A DNA stretch of 64,000 bases, from positions 3,849,001 through 3,913,000 of the forward strand of contig NZ_RJUU01000001.1 in assembly GCF_003751445.1 (NCBI RefSeq), written 5' to 3'. The translations under genes were made by a program, and so were the position numbers. The notes under the pieces are model-generated. The model had not been told where the DNA came from. It ran no database searches and worked only from the letters and a program-made list of their open reading frames with translations. Positions 7,979-17,176 of this stretch are shown in pieces. Position 1 is the stretch's first letter. Each line of letters opens with the position of its first letter. The DNA is from Streptomyces sp. 840.1. Lineage in GTDB: Bacteria; Actinomycetota; Actinomycetes; Streptomycetales; Streptomycetaceae.

Positions 7979-9418
7979 ATGACCACCTTCGTGGACCGCG
8001 TCGAGCTGCATGCCGCCGCGGGTAACGGGGGCCACGGCTGCGCCTCCGTTCACCGTGAGAAGTTCAAGCCGCTCGGCGGCCCGGACGGCGGCAACGGCGG
8101 CCGCGGCGGCGATGTGACCCTGATCGTCGACCAGGCCGTCACCACGCTCCTCGACTATCACCACCACCCCCACCGCAAGGCCACCAACGGCCAGCCCGGT
8201 GCTGGTGACAACCGCACCGGCAAGGAGGGCCAGGACCTGATCCTGCCCGTGCCGGACGGCACCGTCGTGCTCGACACCGACGGCAACGTGCTCGCCGACC
8301 TGGTCGGCCAGGGCACCATGTTCGTCGCCGGCCAGGGCGGCCGAGGCGGCCTCGGCAACGGCGCGCTGGCCTCCGCCCGCCGCAAGGCCCCCGGCTTCGC
8401 GCTGCTCGGTGAGCCCGGTGAGAGCCGGGACATCGTCCTGGAGCTGAAGACCGTCGCCGACGTGGCTCTGGTGGGCTACCCGAGCGCCGGCAAGTCCTCG
8501 CTGATCTCGGTCCTGTCGGCCGCCAAGCCGAAGATCGCGGACTACCCGTTCACGACCCTGGTCCCGAACCTCGGCGTGGTCACCGCGGGCTCCACCGTCT
8601 ACACCATCGCGGACGTCCCGGGCCTGATCCCGGGCGCCAGCCAGGGCAAGGGCCTCGGCCTGGAGTTCCTGCGCCACGTCGAGCGCTGCTCGGTCCTCGT
8701 GCACGTACTGGACACCGCGACGCTGGAGTCCGACCGCGACCCGCTCTCCGACCTCGACATGATCGAGAAGGAGCTGAAGCTGTACGGCGGTCTGGAGGAC
8801 CGGCCCCGGATCGTCGTCCTCAACAAGATCGACATCCCGGACGGCCTGGACCTGGCGGAGATGATCCGTCCGGATCTGGAGGCCCGCGGCTACCGCGTCT
8901 TCGAGGTGTCCGCAGTGGCGCGCACCGGGCTCAAGGAGCTGTCCTTCGCGCTGGCCGGTGTCATCGCCGAGGCGCGCGCCGCCAAGCCGGTGGAGGAGGC
9001 GACCCGTATCGTCATCCGGCCCAAGGCCGTGGACGACGCCGGGTTCACCGTGGTCCTGGAGGACGACGGCATCTACCGGGTGCGCGGCGAGAAGCCGGAG
9101 CGCTGGGTGCGCCAGACCGACTTCAACAACGACGAGGCCGTCGGCTACCTCGCGGACCGGCTGAACCGGCTCGGGGTCGAGGACGCGCTGCGCAAGGCCG
9201 GCGCCCGTGCGGGCGACGGAGTGGCGATCGGTGCCGAGGACAACGCCGTCGTCTTCGACTGGGAGCCGACCGTGACGGCCGGCGCCGAGATGCTCGGCCG
9301 CCGTGGCGAGGACCACCGCCTGGAGGAGCCGCGTCCGGCCGCCCAGCGCCGCCGCGACCGCGAGGACGAGCGCGACGACGTCAGCAAGGAGTACCAGGAG
9401 TTCGACCCGTTCGCGTAG
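7979..9418 (+). CDS. obgE: Obg-family GTPase, ribosome assembly and differentiation
   Basis: Obg is a GTPase of late 50S assembly; in Streptomyces it also influences the onset of aerial growth. The 479-residue protein has the glycine-rich Obg fold (residues 1-158, with [14 protein letters not shown]), then a G domain with [10 protein letters not shown] (G1), DVPG (G3) and NKID (G4). An OCT domain of about residues 340-425 follows, with a charged C-terminal tail. GGAGG precedes the ATG by 10 bases. It follows rpmA in the usual order and is closed by a terminator. Confidence 0.98.
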   Translation: MTTFVDRVELHAAAGNGGHGCASVHREKFKPLGGPDGGNGGRGGDVTLIVDQAVTTLLDYHHHPHRKATNGQPGAGDNRTGKEGQDLILPVPDGTVVLDTDGNVLADLVGQGTMFVAGQGGRGGLGNGALASARRKAPGFALLGEPGESRDIVLELKTVADVALVGYPSAGKSSLISVLSAAKPKIADYPFTTLVPNLGVVTAGSTVYTIADVPGLIPGASQGKGLGLEFLRHVERCSVLVHVLDTATLESDRDPLSDLDMIEKELKLYGGLEDRPRIVVLNKIDIPDGLDLAEMIRPDLEARGYRVFEVSAVARTGLKELSFALAGVIAEARAAKPVEEATRIVIRPKAVDDAGFTVVLEDDGIYRVRGEKPERWVRQTDFNNDEAVGYLADRLNRLGVEDALRKAGARAGDGVAIGAEDNAVVFDWEPTVTAGAEMLGRRGEDHRLEEPRPAAQRRRDREDERDDVSKEYQEFDPFA

Positions 9419-9433
9419 GCGACGGGAGACCTC

Positions 9434-9472
9434 CGCGGTCCCGGTTCCCCCGGTGGGGGAGCCGGGACCGCG
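9434..9472 (+). terminator. Terminator between obgE and the convergent TagF-like gene
   Basis: CGCGGTCCCGG pairs with CCGGGACCGCG, with an inner CCCCC/GGGGG stem and a GGTG loop. It lies between converging genes and can work in both directions. Confidence 0.8.
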
Positions 9473-9494
9473 TGCGTTCCGCGGCGCCCGGCTC

Positions 9495-11726
9495 TCAGGA
9501 CCGGCCGGACCGCTCCAGCGCTTCTGCGGGGGAGGGCGCCGGGGTGCGCTCGTCGAGCGGGAGGTACGGGAGCATCGTCTTCTCGCCCAGGAACACCCGG
9601 CGCACGACGCGCTCCGCGGCGCGGCCGTCGTCGTAGTCGCAGAAGCGCTCCCGGAACGCCTTGCGCAGCCCCGCCGACCTCTCGCTCCGCCACTCCTGGG
9701 AACCCAGCACCGAGGCCAGCTGCTCCTGGCTGGTGGCCACGGCGCCCGGGGGCTCCGCCATCAGGTCGAAGTAGGTGCCGCGCACGGCCCGGTAGGTGTC
9801 CCAGTCGTCGGCGTAGATCACGATCGGCCGGTCCAGGTTGGCGTAGTCGAACATCGCCGAGGAGTAGTCCGTGACGAGGGCGTCCGCCGCGAGGTAGAGC
9901 TGCTCGACGTTCCCGTGCGAGGAGACGTCGATGATCCGGCCGCTGGCCTGGAGATCGGCGAGCCGGCCGGACGCCTTGTAGAAGTAGTGGCCGCGCACCA
10001 GCAGGGTGACGTCGGGGCCCAGCTCCTCGGCCAGCTTCGGCAGGTCGAGCCGGGGCGTGAAGGACTTCTGGTACTCGCGGTGGGTCGGGGCGTAGAGGAA
10101 CGCCGTCGAGCCGTCGGCCAGGCCGAGTTCGCGCCGGGCCCGCGAGACGTCGGCCGCGGTGGCGTTGAGCAGGATGTCGTTGCGCGGGTAGCCGGTCTCC
10201 AGCGACTTGTACCGGCAGGGGTACACCCGCTCCCACACGGTGGTGGAGAAGCGGTTGGCGGCCAGGCTGTAGTCCCAGCGGTCGCACCGGCGCAGCAGTT
10301 TCTCCATGTCCATGCTGGTGGACGCGGGGTACTGGGCCTGGTCGAGGCCCATCGTCTTCAGCGGTGTGCCGTGATGGGTCTGCAGATGGATCTGGCCCTC
10401 GCGCTTGATCACGGTGTCGCCGAAGTTCACGTTGTTCGTGAGGTACTTCGCGCGGGCCATCACCGACCAGTACTCGCGGGAGCCGACCACCACCGCCTCG
10501 ACGCCCTCGGGGACCCGGTCGCGGTGCTCGGACCTGACCGCCCAGACCCGGCGCATGCCCGGGGCCAGCCGGCCCAGCTCCGCCTCGATGGCCGCGGGGT
10601 TGCAGGAGTAGCCGCGGCCCCAGTACGCGGAGAACACCGCGAGGTTCTCGTCCAGCGGCATGCGCAGCTGGGACTTGTAGAACACGCCGAGCACGGCGCG
10701 CTTGGCCCGGCCGGCGCGGGCCCGGACGCCCAGCCTGGCCCGGTTGCGCACGTTGTTGACCCGGGTGATGCCGACGAACGTCGGATAGGAACCGAGGCCG
10801 AGCAGGGCGTACTTGTAACCCTTGCCGCCCGGCGGCCGCTGGAAGCCCTCCGGCAGCCGGCTCCGGTAGTCCTTGGCCGCGCGGTGGAAGAACTCGGCCC
10901 GCGCGTTCTGCGGAAGCCGGCCCGGCTTCTCCAGGATGGTCAGGAAGTGGTCGGCCATCTTCCCGAAGAGCGCCGGGCGCCAGATCTCCAGCTCCGGGCG
11001 CGCGTCCACATAGGCGAAGACGCGGTCGTACTGGTCGAAGACGTCGAAGTGCTTGCGGCTGACCGTGCGGAGGATGTTCCCGCCCTCCCGCCGCTGCCGG
11101 TACAGCACGCAGGAGCGGTCCAGGACGGCGATGGTCTCCGCCGTGATCAGCGAGGAGAACGTCCAGGGCGCGTCCTCGTAGTAGCCGACCGGGAACCGGA
11201 AGCCGTGCCGGCTGACGAAGTCGCGGCGGTAGGCCTTGTTCCACACGATCTGCAGCAGGTCGAGCAGCTGAGGCCGGTCGGCGAGCGCGAAGACGTCGGG
11301 ACCGCTCTCGTCCAGCAGCTCCACGCGCCTGTTGCGCAGGAGCCGCCCGTCCCAGTAGGTGCGGGTGTAGTCGTAGACCAGGACGTCGGGGTCGTCCGTC
11401 GCGTCGAGGCGCGCCGCGATGGCCGCCAGCGAGCCCGGGGCCAGGGTGTCGTCGCTGTCCAGGAAGAGCAGATAGTCACCGGTCGCCTCGTCGATACCCG
11501 CGTTGCGGGCATGTCCCAGACCCACGTTCTCCGTGAGGTGGAGCACACGGACGCGGGAATCGCGTTTCGCGTATGTGTCCAGGATCGCGCCGGAGCCGTC
11601 CGGCGAGCAGTCGTCGACGCCGATGATCTCGAAGTCGGTGAAGTCCTGCTGGAGCACGGAGTCGAGACACTCTCCGATGTACCCCTGCACGTTGTACGCA
11701 GGCACGATGAGTGTCAGTCGAGGCAT
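9495..11726 (-). CDS. Bifunctional GT2 glycosyltransferase / CDP-glycerol glycerophosphotransferase (TagF-like)
   Basis: A 743-residue two-domain polymerase for a wall glycopolymer. The N-terminal GT-A domain (about 1-230) starts LTLIVPAYN and carries the DxD-like D90-S-D-D93 and ENVGLGHARNAGI. The C-terminal domain (about 355-715) has the TagB/TagF motifs HHGTPLK (H451, H452), YAPTHREY, RGHYFY and TDYSS (619-623). It would alternate or link a sugar and a polyol phosphate on the inner membrane face; no signal peptide is present and membrane binding is probably peripheral. The ATG at 11726 starts directly at the GT2 motif. It is divergent from galE and near rhamnose genes and an LCP ligase, so it belongs to envelope polymer synthesis. 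Donor identity is not determined. Confidence 0.88.
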   Translation of the reverse strand: MPRLTLIVPAYNVQGYIGECLDSVLQQDFTDFEIIGVDDCSPDGSGAILDTYAKRDSRVRVLHLTENVGLGHARNAGIDEATGDYLLFLDSDDTLAPGSLAAIAARLDATDDPDVLVYDYTRTYWDGRLLRNRRVELLDESGPDVFALADRPQLLDLLQIVWNKAYRRDFVSRHGFRFPVGYYEDAPWTFSSLITAETIAVLDRSCVLYRQRREGGNILRTVSRKHFDVFDQYDRVFAYVDARPELEIWRPALFGKMADHFLTILEKPGRLPQNARAEFFHRAAKDYRSRLPEGFQRPPGGKGYKYALLGLGSYPTFVGITRVNNVRNRARLGVRARAGRAKRAVLGVFYKSQLRMPLDENLAVFSAYWGRGYSCNPAAIEAELGRLAPGMRRVWAVRSEHRDRVPEGVEAVVVGSREYWSVMARAKYLTNNVNFGDTVIKREGQIHLQTHHGTPLKTMGLDQAQYPASTSMDMEKLLRRCDRWDYSLAANRFSTTVWERVYPCRYKSLETGYPRNDILLNATAADVSRARRELGLADGSTAFLYAPTHREYQKSFTPRLDLPKLAEELGPDVTLLVRGHYFYKASGRLADLQASGRIIDVSSHGNVEQLYLAADALVTDYSSAMFDYANLDRPIVIYADDWDTYRAVRGTYFDLMAEPPGAVATSQEQLASVLGSQEWRSERSAGLRKAFRERFCDYDDGRAAERVVRRVFLGEKTMLPYLPLDERTPAPSPAEALERSGRS

Positions 11727-11887
11727 CGTCCACCAGTCCTGAGAGCTGTCCGAGGGGGGTGTGCGAGGTACGCGGTGCGCACCGTTGAACAGTGCGGGGG
11801 TGTCCAGCACCCGGACAGCGTAATTGATTGCTGTCAGCCCTCTTTGAGGGGCAGGAGCGGGTTCGCCGGTCCCCCTTCATGTGCACG

Positions 11888-11893
11888 TAGAGT
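11888..11893 (+). promoter_or_regulatory. Candidate -10 hexamer for galE
   Basis: TAGAGT ends 7 bases before an ATG at 11901. Transcription from here would give a 33-base leader for the preferred galE start at 11934, or a leaderless message for 11901. No clear -35 is visible. The rest of 11727-11887 is the divergent control region and holds a small CCCTC/GAGGG hairpin. Confidence 0.4.
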
Positions 11894-11933
11894 GAACCGG
11901 ATGCGCGAAGAATCGGACACGGAGACGCACGGC

Positions 11934-12905
11934 ATGACCTGGATGGTTACGGGCGGGGCGGGATACATCGGCGCACACGTCGTGCGCGCGATGCTCGCGG
12001 GCGGTCAGCGGGTCGTCGTGTACGACGACCTGTCGACCGGCAGCGCCGAGAAGGTACCCGAAGGGGTGCCTCTGGTGACCGGCAGCGTCCTGGACCGTCC
12101 GGCGCTGGGCGCGGCGATCCGCGACCACGGGGTGACCGGTGTGGTGCACATCGCGGGCAAGAAGCAGGTCGGTGAGTCCGTCGAGCGGCCCCTGCACTAC
12201 TACCGGGAGAACGTGACGGGCCTGGAGGTGCTGCTGGAGAGCATGGTCGACGCGGGTGTCGACCGGCTGGTGTTCTCCTCGTCCGCCGCCGTCTACGGCA
12301 TGCCCGACGTCACCCTCGTCACCGAGGACACCCCGTGCGCGCCGATGAGCCCGTACGGCGAGACCAAGCTCGTCGGGGAGTGGCTGATCCACGCCGCCGC
12401 CCGCGCCCACGGGCTGCGCTGCGCCTCGCTCCGCTATTTCAACGTGGCCGGCGCGGCGTCGCCCGAACTGGCCGACGCCGGGGTGTTCAACCTCATCCCG
12501 ATGGTCTTCGAGCGCCTCGAGGCCGGCCTGGGCCCGCGGATCTTCGGCGACGACTACGCGACGCCCGACGGCACCTGCGTCCGCGACTACATCCACGTCG
12601 AGGACATCGCCTCCGCCCACCTCGCGGCCGCGCACCGGCTCGACGACGCGGAGCGCGGTACGGATCTCACGCTCAACATCGGACGCGGCGAGGGCAGCTC
12701 CGTACGGGAGATGGTCGACCGCATCCTCAAGGTCACGGACCACGCGGACACCGTCCCCGAGGTGACCGCCCGCCGGCCCGGTGACCCCGCGCGCGTGGTC
12801 GCGGCCGCCGACCGGATCCGGGCGGAGCTGGGCTGGTCGGCCCGGTTCGGCCTGGACGAGATGATCGACTCCGCCTGGCAGGGCTGGCGCCTGCGCCACC
12901 CGTAG
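11934..12905 (+). CDS. galE: UDP-glucose 4-epimerase
   Basis: The enzyme interconverts UDP-glucose and UDP-galactose with bound NAD+. The 323-residue short-chain dehydrogenase fold opens with TGGAGYIGAHVV (NAD loop), has FSSSAAVYG and the catalytic SPYGETKLVGE (Tyr-x3-Lys), and the FNVAGA and RDYIHVEDIA segments of GalE. I chose 11934 because GGAG lies 9 bases upstream and the Rossmann motif starts at once; an in-frame ATG at 11901 would add 11 residues. It uses the GalU product and so can supply galactose to the wall polymer made by its divergent neighbour. Confidence 0.93.
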   Translation: MTWMVTGGAGYIGAHVVRAMLAGGQRVVVYDDLSTGSAEKVPEGVPLVTGSVLDRPALGAAIRDHGVTGVVHIAGKKQVGESVERPLHYYRENVTGLEVLLESMVDAGVDRLVFSSSAAVYGMPDVTLVTEDTPCAPMSPYGETKLVGEWLIHAAARAHGLRCASLRYFNVAGAASPELADAGVFNLIPMVFERLEAGLGPRIFGDDYATPDGTCVRDYIHVEDIASAHLAAAHRLDDAERGTDLTLNIGRGEGSSVREMVDRILKVTDHADTVPEVTARRPGDPARVVAAADRIRAELGWSARFGLDEMIDSAWQGWRLRHP

Positions 12906-13294
12906 CCCGGCCGCCGGGCCCACGCCCCGGGTGCGGTCCAGGTTTTCCCTGCCCGCCGCTTCGGCCTCCTCCAACGCTGCCCCGGAAGTGCGGGCCTCGC
13001 CGTTCTCGCCGTACGGGCTGCGCCCAATGCTCCGCGCACCCGCCCAGGGGGCGAATCCCGGGAACCGACGCATTCGTTATTCAGTTCGATGTAATGAAAT
13101 GCGGAGCTGCATTCCGGGCCGGGCGGGCCCGGAAGGCGGTCGGCGGTTACGGGTGTCCGTCGGATTTCGTCCGGATGTGTCGGCAATCGGTCATGAGGGC
13201 TGTTTTGCCGCAGATGGGACAGCGAATCTAAGTATGGTCGCCCGACAGGTCGCAGCCGCGACAGGACCGCCATCTCATCGTGGGGGCAGAAACA
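12906..13294. other. 389-base intergenic region upstream of rfbA
   Basis: I see no gene here. The stretch 13070-13230 is clearly less GC-rich than its surroundings, which fits a control region. It holds the rfbA promoter candidate described separately. The 5' part has short GC-rich inverted repeats after galE that may act as a terminator. Confidence 0.6.
13205..13234 (+). promoter_or_regulatory. Candidate rfbA promoter
   Basis: TTGCCG (13205-13210) and TAAGTA (13229-13234) are 18 bases apart, a fair match to the housekeeping sigma (HrdB) pattern. The start of transcription would be near 13241, about 54 bases before the rfbA GTG. Confidence 0.5.
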
Positions 13295-14365
13295 GTGAAG
13301 GCTCTCGTACTTTCCGGTGGGGCAGGCACCCGGCTCCGTCCCATCACCCACACCTCTGCCAAGCAGCTGGTCCCCGTGGCGAACAAGCCGGTGCTGTTCT
13401 ACGGCCTGGAAGCCATCGCGGAAGCGGGCATCACCGAGGTCGGCATCATCGTGGGGGACACCGAGGAGGAGATCCGCGCGGCGGTCGGGGACGGTTCCCG
13501 GTTCGGCATCGACGTCACCTACATCCCGCAGGCCGAGCCGCTCGGCCTCGCCCACGCGGTCCTGATCGCGCAGCGCTTCCTCGGTGACGAGGACTTCGTC
13601 ATGTACCTCGGTGACAACTTCATCATCGGCGGTATCGCCGGTCTGGTCGAGGGATTCCGGACCGACCGGCCCGACGCGCAGATCCTGCTCACCCAGGTGC
13701 CGGACCCGACCTCGTTCGGCGTCGCGGAGCTCGACGGGGACGGCAGGGTGGTGGCCCTGGAGGAGAAGCCCAGGGAGCCCAAGAGCGACCTGGCACTCGT
13801 CGGCGTCTACCTCTTCACCCGGGTCATCCACGAGGCGGTCCGGTCCATCCGCCCGTCCTGGCGCGGTGAACTGGAGATCACCCACGCCATCCAGTGGCTG
13901 ATCGACCAGGAGCGCGACGTCCGCTCCACCATGATCCGCGGGTACTGGAAGGACACCGGCAACGTCACCGACATGCTGGAGGTCAACCGGACCGTCCTGG
14001 AGACCATCGAACCGTCCACCGAGGGCGCCCACGTCGACGACGAGAGCGAGATCATCGGCCGGGTGCGGATCGAGCAGGGCGCCCGGGTCACCCGCAGCCG
14101 GATCGTCGGCCCCGCCATCATCGGCGCCCGCTCGGTGATCAGCGACGCCTACGTGGGACCGTTCACCTCGGTCGCCCAGGAGTGCCGGATCGAGGACAGC
14201 GAGATCGAGTACTCCATCGTCCTGCGGGGCGCCTCGATCGACGGCGTCCGCCGCGTGGAGGCCTCCCTCATCGGCCACGAGGTCGAGGTGACCCCGGCCC
14301 CCCGCAGCCCCTCGGCCCACCGTCTCGTCCTCGGCGACCACAGCAAGGTGCAGATCTCCTCATGA
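13295..14365 (+). CDS. rfbA: Glucose-1-phosphate thymidylyltransferase (long, StrD-type)
   Basis: First step of dTDP-rhamnose synthesis: glucose-1-phosphate plus dTTP gives dTDP-glucose. The 356-residue protein starts VKALVLSGGAGTRLRP and has KQLVPVANKPVLFYGLE. It is longer than the 290-residue RmlA because a left-handed beta-helix-like tail (about 245-340, with IIGRVRIEQGARV and GPAIIGARS hexapeptide repeats) follows; this form is usual in actinomycetes. I prefer the GTG at 13295 over one at 13280, since the family motif starts right there. Its ATGA overlap with rfbB indicates translational coupling. Confidence 0.93.
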   Translation: MKALVLSGGAGTRLRPITHTSAKQLVPVANKPVLFYGLEAIAEAGITEVGIIVGDTEEEIRAAVGDGSRFGIDVTYIPQAEPLGLAHAVLIAQRFLGDEDFVMYLGDNFIIGGIAGLVEGFRTDRPDAQILLTQVPDPTSFGVAELDGDGRVVALEEKPREPKSDLALVGVYLFTRVIHEAVRSIRPSWRGELEITHAIQWLIDQERDVRSTMIRGYWKDTGNVTDMLEVNRTVLETIEPSTEGAHVDDESEIIGRVRIEQGARVTRSRIVGPAIIGARSVISDAYVGPFTSVAQECRIEDSEIEYSIVLRGASIDGVRRVEASLIGHEVEVTPAPRSPSAHRLVLGDHSKVQISS

Positions 14366-15396
14366 CGAATCCCACGACGAACCCCACGGCGGACCCCATC
14401 ACGCCCCGCACGACGACGCGCATCCTGGTGACCGGTGGCGCCGGCTTCATCGGCTCGCACTACGTCCGCACGCTGCTGGGCCCCGAGGGACCGGGCGACG
14501 TGGCCGTCACGGTCCTCGACAAGCTCACCTACGCCGGCAACCCGGCCAACCTCGACGCCGTCCGCGACCACCCCGGCTTCTCCTTCGTCCAGGGCGACAT
14601 CTGCGACGCGGAACTGGTCGGCGGTCTGATGGCCGGGCACGACCAGGTGGTGCACTTCGCCGCCGAATCGCACGTGGACCGCTCCATCGACGGCGGCGCC
14701 GCCTTCGTCCGTACCAACGTCGTGGGAACGCACACCCTCGTCCACGCCGCGCACCTGGCGGGTGTCTCGGTCTTCGTCCACATCTCCACCGACGAGGTCT
14801 ACGGATCGATCGACGAGGGCTCCTGGACCGAGAGCGAACCCCTCGCGCCCAACTCCCCGTACTCCGCCTCCAAGGCGTCCAGCGACCTGATCGCGCTCTC
14901 GTACCACCGCACCCACGGACTCGACGTGCGGGTGACCCGCTGCTCCAACAACTACGGGCACCACCACTTCCCCGAGAAGGTCATCCCGCTCTTCGTCACC
15001 AACCTCCTGGAGGGCCGGCCGGTCCCGCTGTACGGCGACGGCGCCCACGTCCGCGACTGGCTGCACATCGACGACCACGTCCAGGGCATCGAACTCGTCC
15101 GCACCCGGGGACGGGCGGGCGAGGTCTACAACATCGGCGGCGGCACCGAGCTGTCCAACAAGGAACTCACCGGACTGCTGCTGGAGGCCTGCGGCGCCGA
15201 CTGGGACACGGACGTCACCCATGTCGAGGACCGCAAGGGCCACGACCGGCGCTACTCGGTGGACTGCACCAAGATCCGCGAGGAGCTCGGTTACGAACCG
15301 CGCAAGGACTTCCGCAAGGGCCTCGCGGAGACCGTGCGCTGGTACCGCGAGAACAGCGCCTGGTGGGAGCCGCTCAAGGAGAGGGCGGCGCTGTGA
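14362..15396 (+). CDS. rfbB: dTDP-glucose 4,6-dehydratase
   Basis: Second step of dTDP-rhamnose synthesis: converts dTDP-glucose to dTDP-4-keto-6-deoxyglucose using bound NAD+. The 344-residue protein has TGGAGFIGSHYVR, the dehydratase signature HFAAESHVDRSI, STDEVYGSI, catalytic YSASKASSD (Tyr-x3-Lys) and RCSNNYGHHHFPEK. About 20 Thr/Pro-rich residues precede the fold. The start overlaps the rfbA stop as ATGA, and its own stop overlaps the rfbD start as GTGA, so rfbA-B-D are one coupled unit. Confidence 0.97.
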   Translation: MTNPTTNPTADPITPRTTTRILVTGGAGFIGSHYVRTLLGPEGPGDVAVTVLDKLTYAGNPANLDAVRDHPGFSFVQGDICDAELVGGLMAGHDQVVHFAAESHVDRSIDGGAAFVRTNVVGTHTLVHAAHLAGVSVFVHISTDEVYGSIDEGSWTESEPLAPNSPYSASKASSDLIALSYHRTHGLDVRVTRCSNNYGHHHFPEKVIPLFVTNLLEGRPVPLYGDGAHVRDWLHIDDHVQGIELVRTRGRAGEVYNIGGGTELSNKELTGLLLEACGADWDTDVTHVEDRKGHDRRYSVDCTKIREELGYEPRKDFRKGLAETVRWYRENSAWWEPLKERAAL

Positions 15397-16277
15397 GCCC
15401 GGTCTGGCTGGTCACCGGAGCGGCCGGAATGCTGGCCCAGGACCTGCTGGCGGCCCTCGCGGCCGAAGACGTCACCACCGTCGCCACGGACCGCGAGGCC
15501 CTGGACATCGCCGACCCGGACCGCGTCCGCGAGGCGTTCGCCGCCCACGGTCCCGCCGTCGTGGTGAACTGCGCCGCCTGGACCGCCGTGGACGACGCCG
15601 AGACCCGGGAGGAGGACGCGCTGCGCGTCAACGGCACCGGCCCCGCGGTCCTCGCGCGCGCCTGCCGCGAGCACGGCGCCGTCCTGCTCCACGTCTCCAC
15701 GGACTACGTGTTCGCCGGGGACGGCGCCCGGCCGTACGGGGAGGACGCCCCCACCGGCCCGCGCAGCGCCTACGGACGCACCAAGCTCGCGGGCGAACGC
15801 GCCGTCCTGGAGACCCTCCCCGACACCGGCTACGTGGTCCGCACCGCCTGGCTCTACGGGGCCGGCGGCGGCAACTTCGTCCGGACGATGATCAGGCTGG
15901 AGGGCGCCAGGGAGACCCTCGACGTGGTGGACGACCAGCGCGGCCAGCCCACCTGGACCGTCGACCTGGCCGCCCGGCTGGTCCGGCTCGGCCTTGCCGC
16001 CCTGGAGGGCACCGCCCCGGCGGGCGTCTACCACGGCACCAGCGGGGGCGAGACGACCTGGTTCGGCTTCACCCAGGAAATCTTCCGGCTGCTCGGCGCC
16101 GACCCGGCCCGGGTGCGCCCGGCCACCAGCGAGGCCTTCGTCCGGCCCGCCCCGCGCCCGGCGTTCAGCGTGCTGGCGCAGAGCCGCTTCGCGGCGGCCG
16201 GCATCGAGCCGATCCGGGACTGGCGCACCGCCCTGGGCGAGGCGTTCCCGGCGCTGCTCGCAGCGGAACGCCCCTGA
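15393..16277 (+). CDS. rfbD: dTDP-4-dehydrorhamnose reductase
   Basis: Last step of dTDP-rhamnose synthesis: reduces the 4-keto group with NAD(P)H. The 294-residue protein opens VWLVTGAAGMLAQDL and has NCAAWTAVDDAE, STDYVFAGDG, the catalytic YGRTKLAGE and RTAWLYG, all RmlD landmarks. The start is GTG at 15393 inside the rfbB stop. rfbC, needed one step earlier, is convergent 39 bases downstream, so the four enzymes are complete but on two transcripts. Confidence 0.95.
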   Translation: MSPVWLVTGAAGMLAQDLLAALAAEDVTTVATDREALDIADPDRVREAFAAHGPAVVVNCAAWTAVDDAETREEDALRVNGTGPAVLARACREHGAVLLHVSTDYVFAGDGARPYGEDAPTGPRSAYGRTKLAGERAVLETLPDTGYVVRTAWLYGAGGGNFVRTMIRLEGARETLDVVDDQRGQPTWTVDLAARLVRLGLAALEGTAPAGVYHGTSGGETTWFGFTQEIFRLLGADPARVRPATSEAFVRPAPRPAFSVLAQSRFAAAGIEPIRDWRTALGEAFPALLAAERP

Positions 16278-16316
16278 CCGGGCCCCTGTCGCGCCGCGTA
16301 CCGGGACGCCCCCGAC

Positions 16317-16973
16317 TCAGCGCCCCGCGGTGCTGAGCAGCGGTCCGCCGTCCGCCCGCAGGCCGATGGGCGGCGGACCGGCCGTCCGCAGCCGCGCGTA
16401 GTACGCCTCGCACTGCGCGTACGAGGGGAGCAGCCCCTGCTCCTCGGCCTCGGCCAGCGAAGGGGCCGACGCGTCCTTCCCGGACAGCAGCGGGGCCACA
16501 TCCAGCGGCCAGTCGATGCCCAGCTCCGGATCGAGCGGATCGATGCCGTGCTCGCGCGCCGGCGCGTAACCCTGCGAGCAGAGATACAGGACGCACGCGT
16601 CGTCGGTCAGCGCCATGAAGGCGTGGCCGAGCCCCTCCGCGAGATAGACCGCCCGGTGGGCGCTGTCGTCGAGGCGCACCGCCTCCCACCGCTTGTACGT
16701 GGGCGAGCCGGCCCGGATGTCCACCACCACGTCCAGCACCGCGCCGCGCACGCACTTCACGTACTTCGCCTGGCCCGGCGGCACATCGGCGAAGTGGATC
16801 CCGCGCAGCGTGCCCCGGGCGGAACTGGAGAAGTTGGCCTGCGCGAGCCCCAGCGTGTGCCCCTGCGCCGCATCGAGATCCGAGGCCCTGAACCACTCGT
16901 GGAAGCTGCCTCGGCCGTCCGTGAGGACCTCGGGCTCGTGCACCCAGGCCCCTGGAATGGAGAGCTGGCGCAT
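16317..16973 (-). CDS. rfbC: dTDP-4-dehydrorhamnose 3,5-epimerase
   Basis: Epimerises dTDP-4-keto-6-deoxyglucose at C3 and C5. The 218-residue cupin has FHEWFRASDLDA near the N-terminus, SSARGTLRGIHFADVPPGQAKYV with the catalytic His, VVDIR and AEGLGHAFMAL. A C-terminal extension of about 30 residues follows ASLAEAEEQGLLPSY, as in actinomycete forms. I chose the ATG at 16973 because the cupin starts there (MRQLSIPGAW); the extra upstream frame reaches into the proB promoter region. It is divergent from proB. Confidence 0.94.
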   Translation of the reverse strand: MRQLSIPGAWVHEPEVLTDGRGSFHEWFRASDLDAAQGHTLGLAQANFSSSARGTLRGIHFADVPPGQAKYVKCVRGAVLDVVVDIRAGSPTYKRWEAVRLDDSAHRAVYLAEGLGHAFMALTDDACVLYLCSQGYAPAREHGIDPLDPELGIDWPLDVAPLLSGKDASAPSLAEAEEQGLLPSYAQCEAYYARLRTAGPPPIGLRADGGPLLSTAGR

Positions 16974-17176
16974 GCGATCACGTCCTTGTTCCTGGAGATT
17001 CCCGAATCCGCCGACCGTGCTGCCGACAACTCCTGCAACGAGAAGCGGGGCATTTCGGACACGGAGCGGCACGGATCAGGATGAACCGGGGTCCACGGGG
17101 CGGAACGCCCACGCGCCGATTCCGCCGCTCGCGTAGATTGCGGATTCCGGTCGAGGGCGAACCACGGGGGATACGC

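Noticed and set aside
9303..11900. Long plus-strand frame through the TagF-like gene leading into galE
   Set aside because: It is the antisense shadow of the minus-strand gene. Only the part from 11934 has family motifs.
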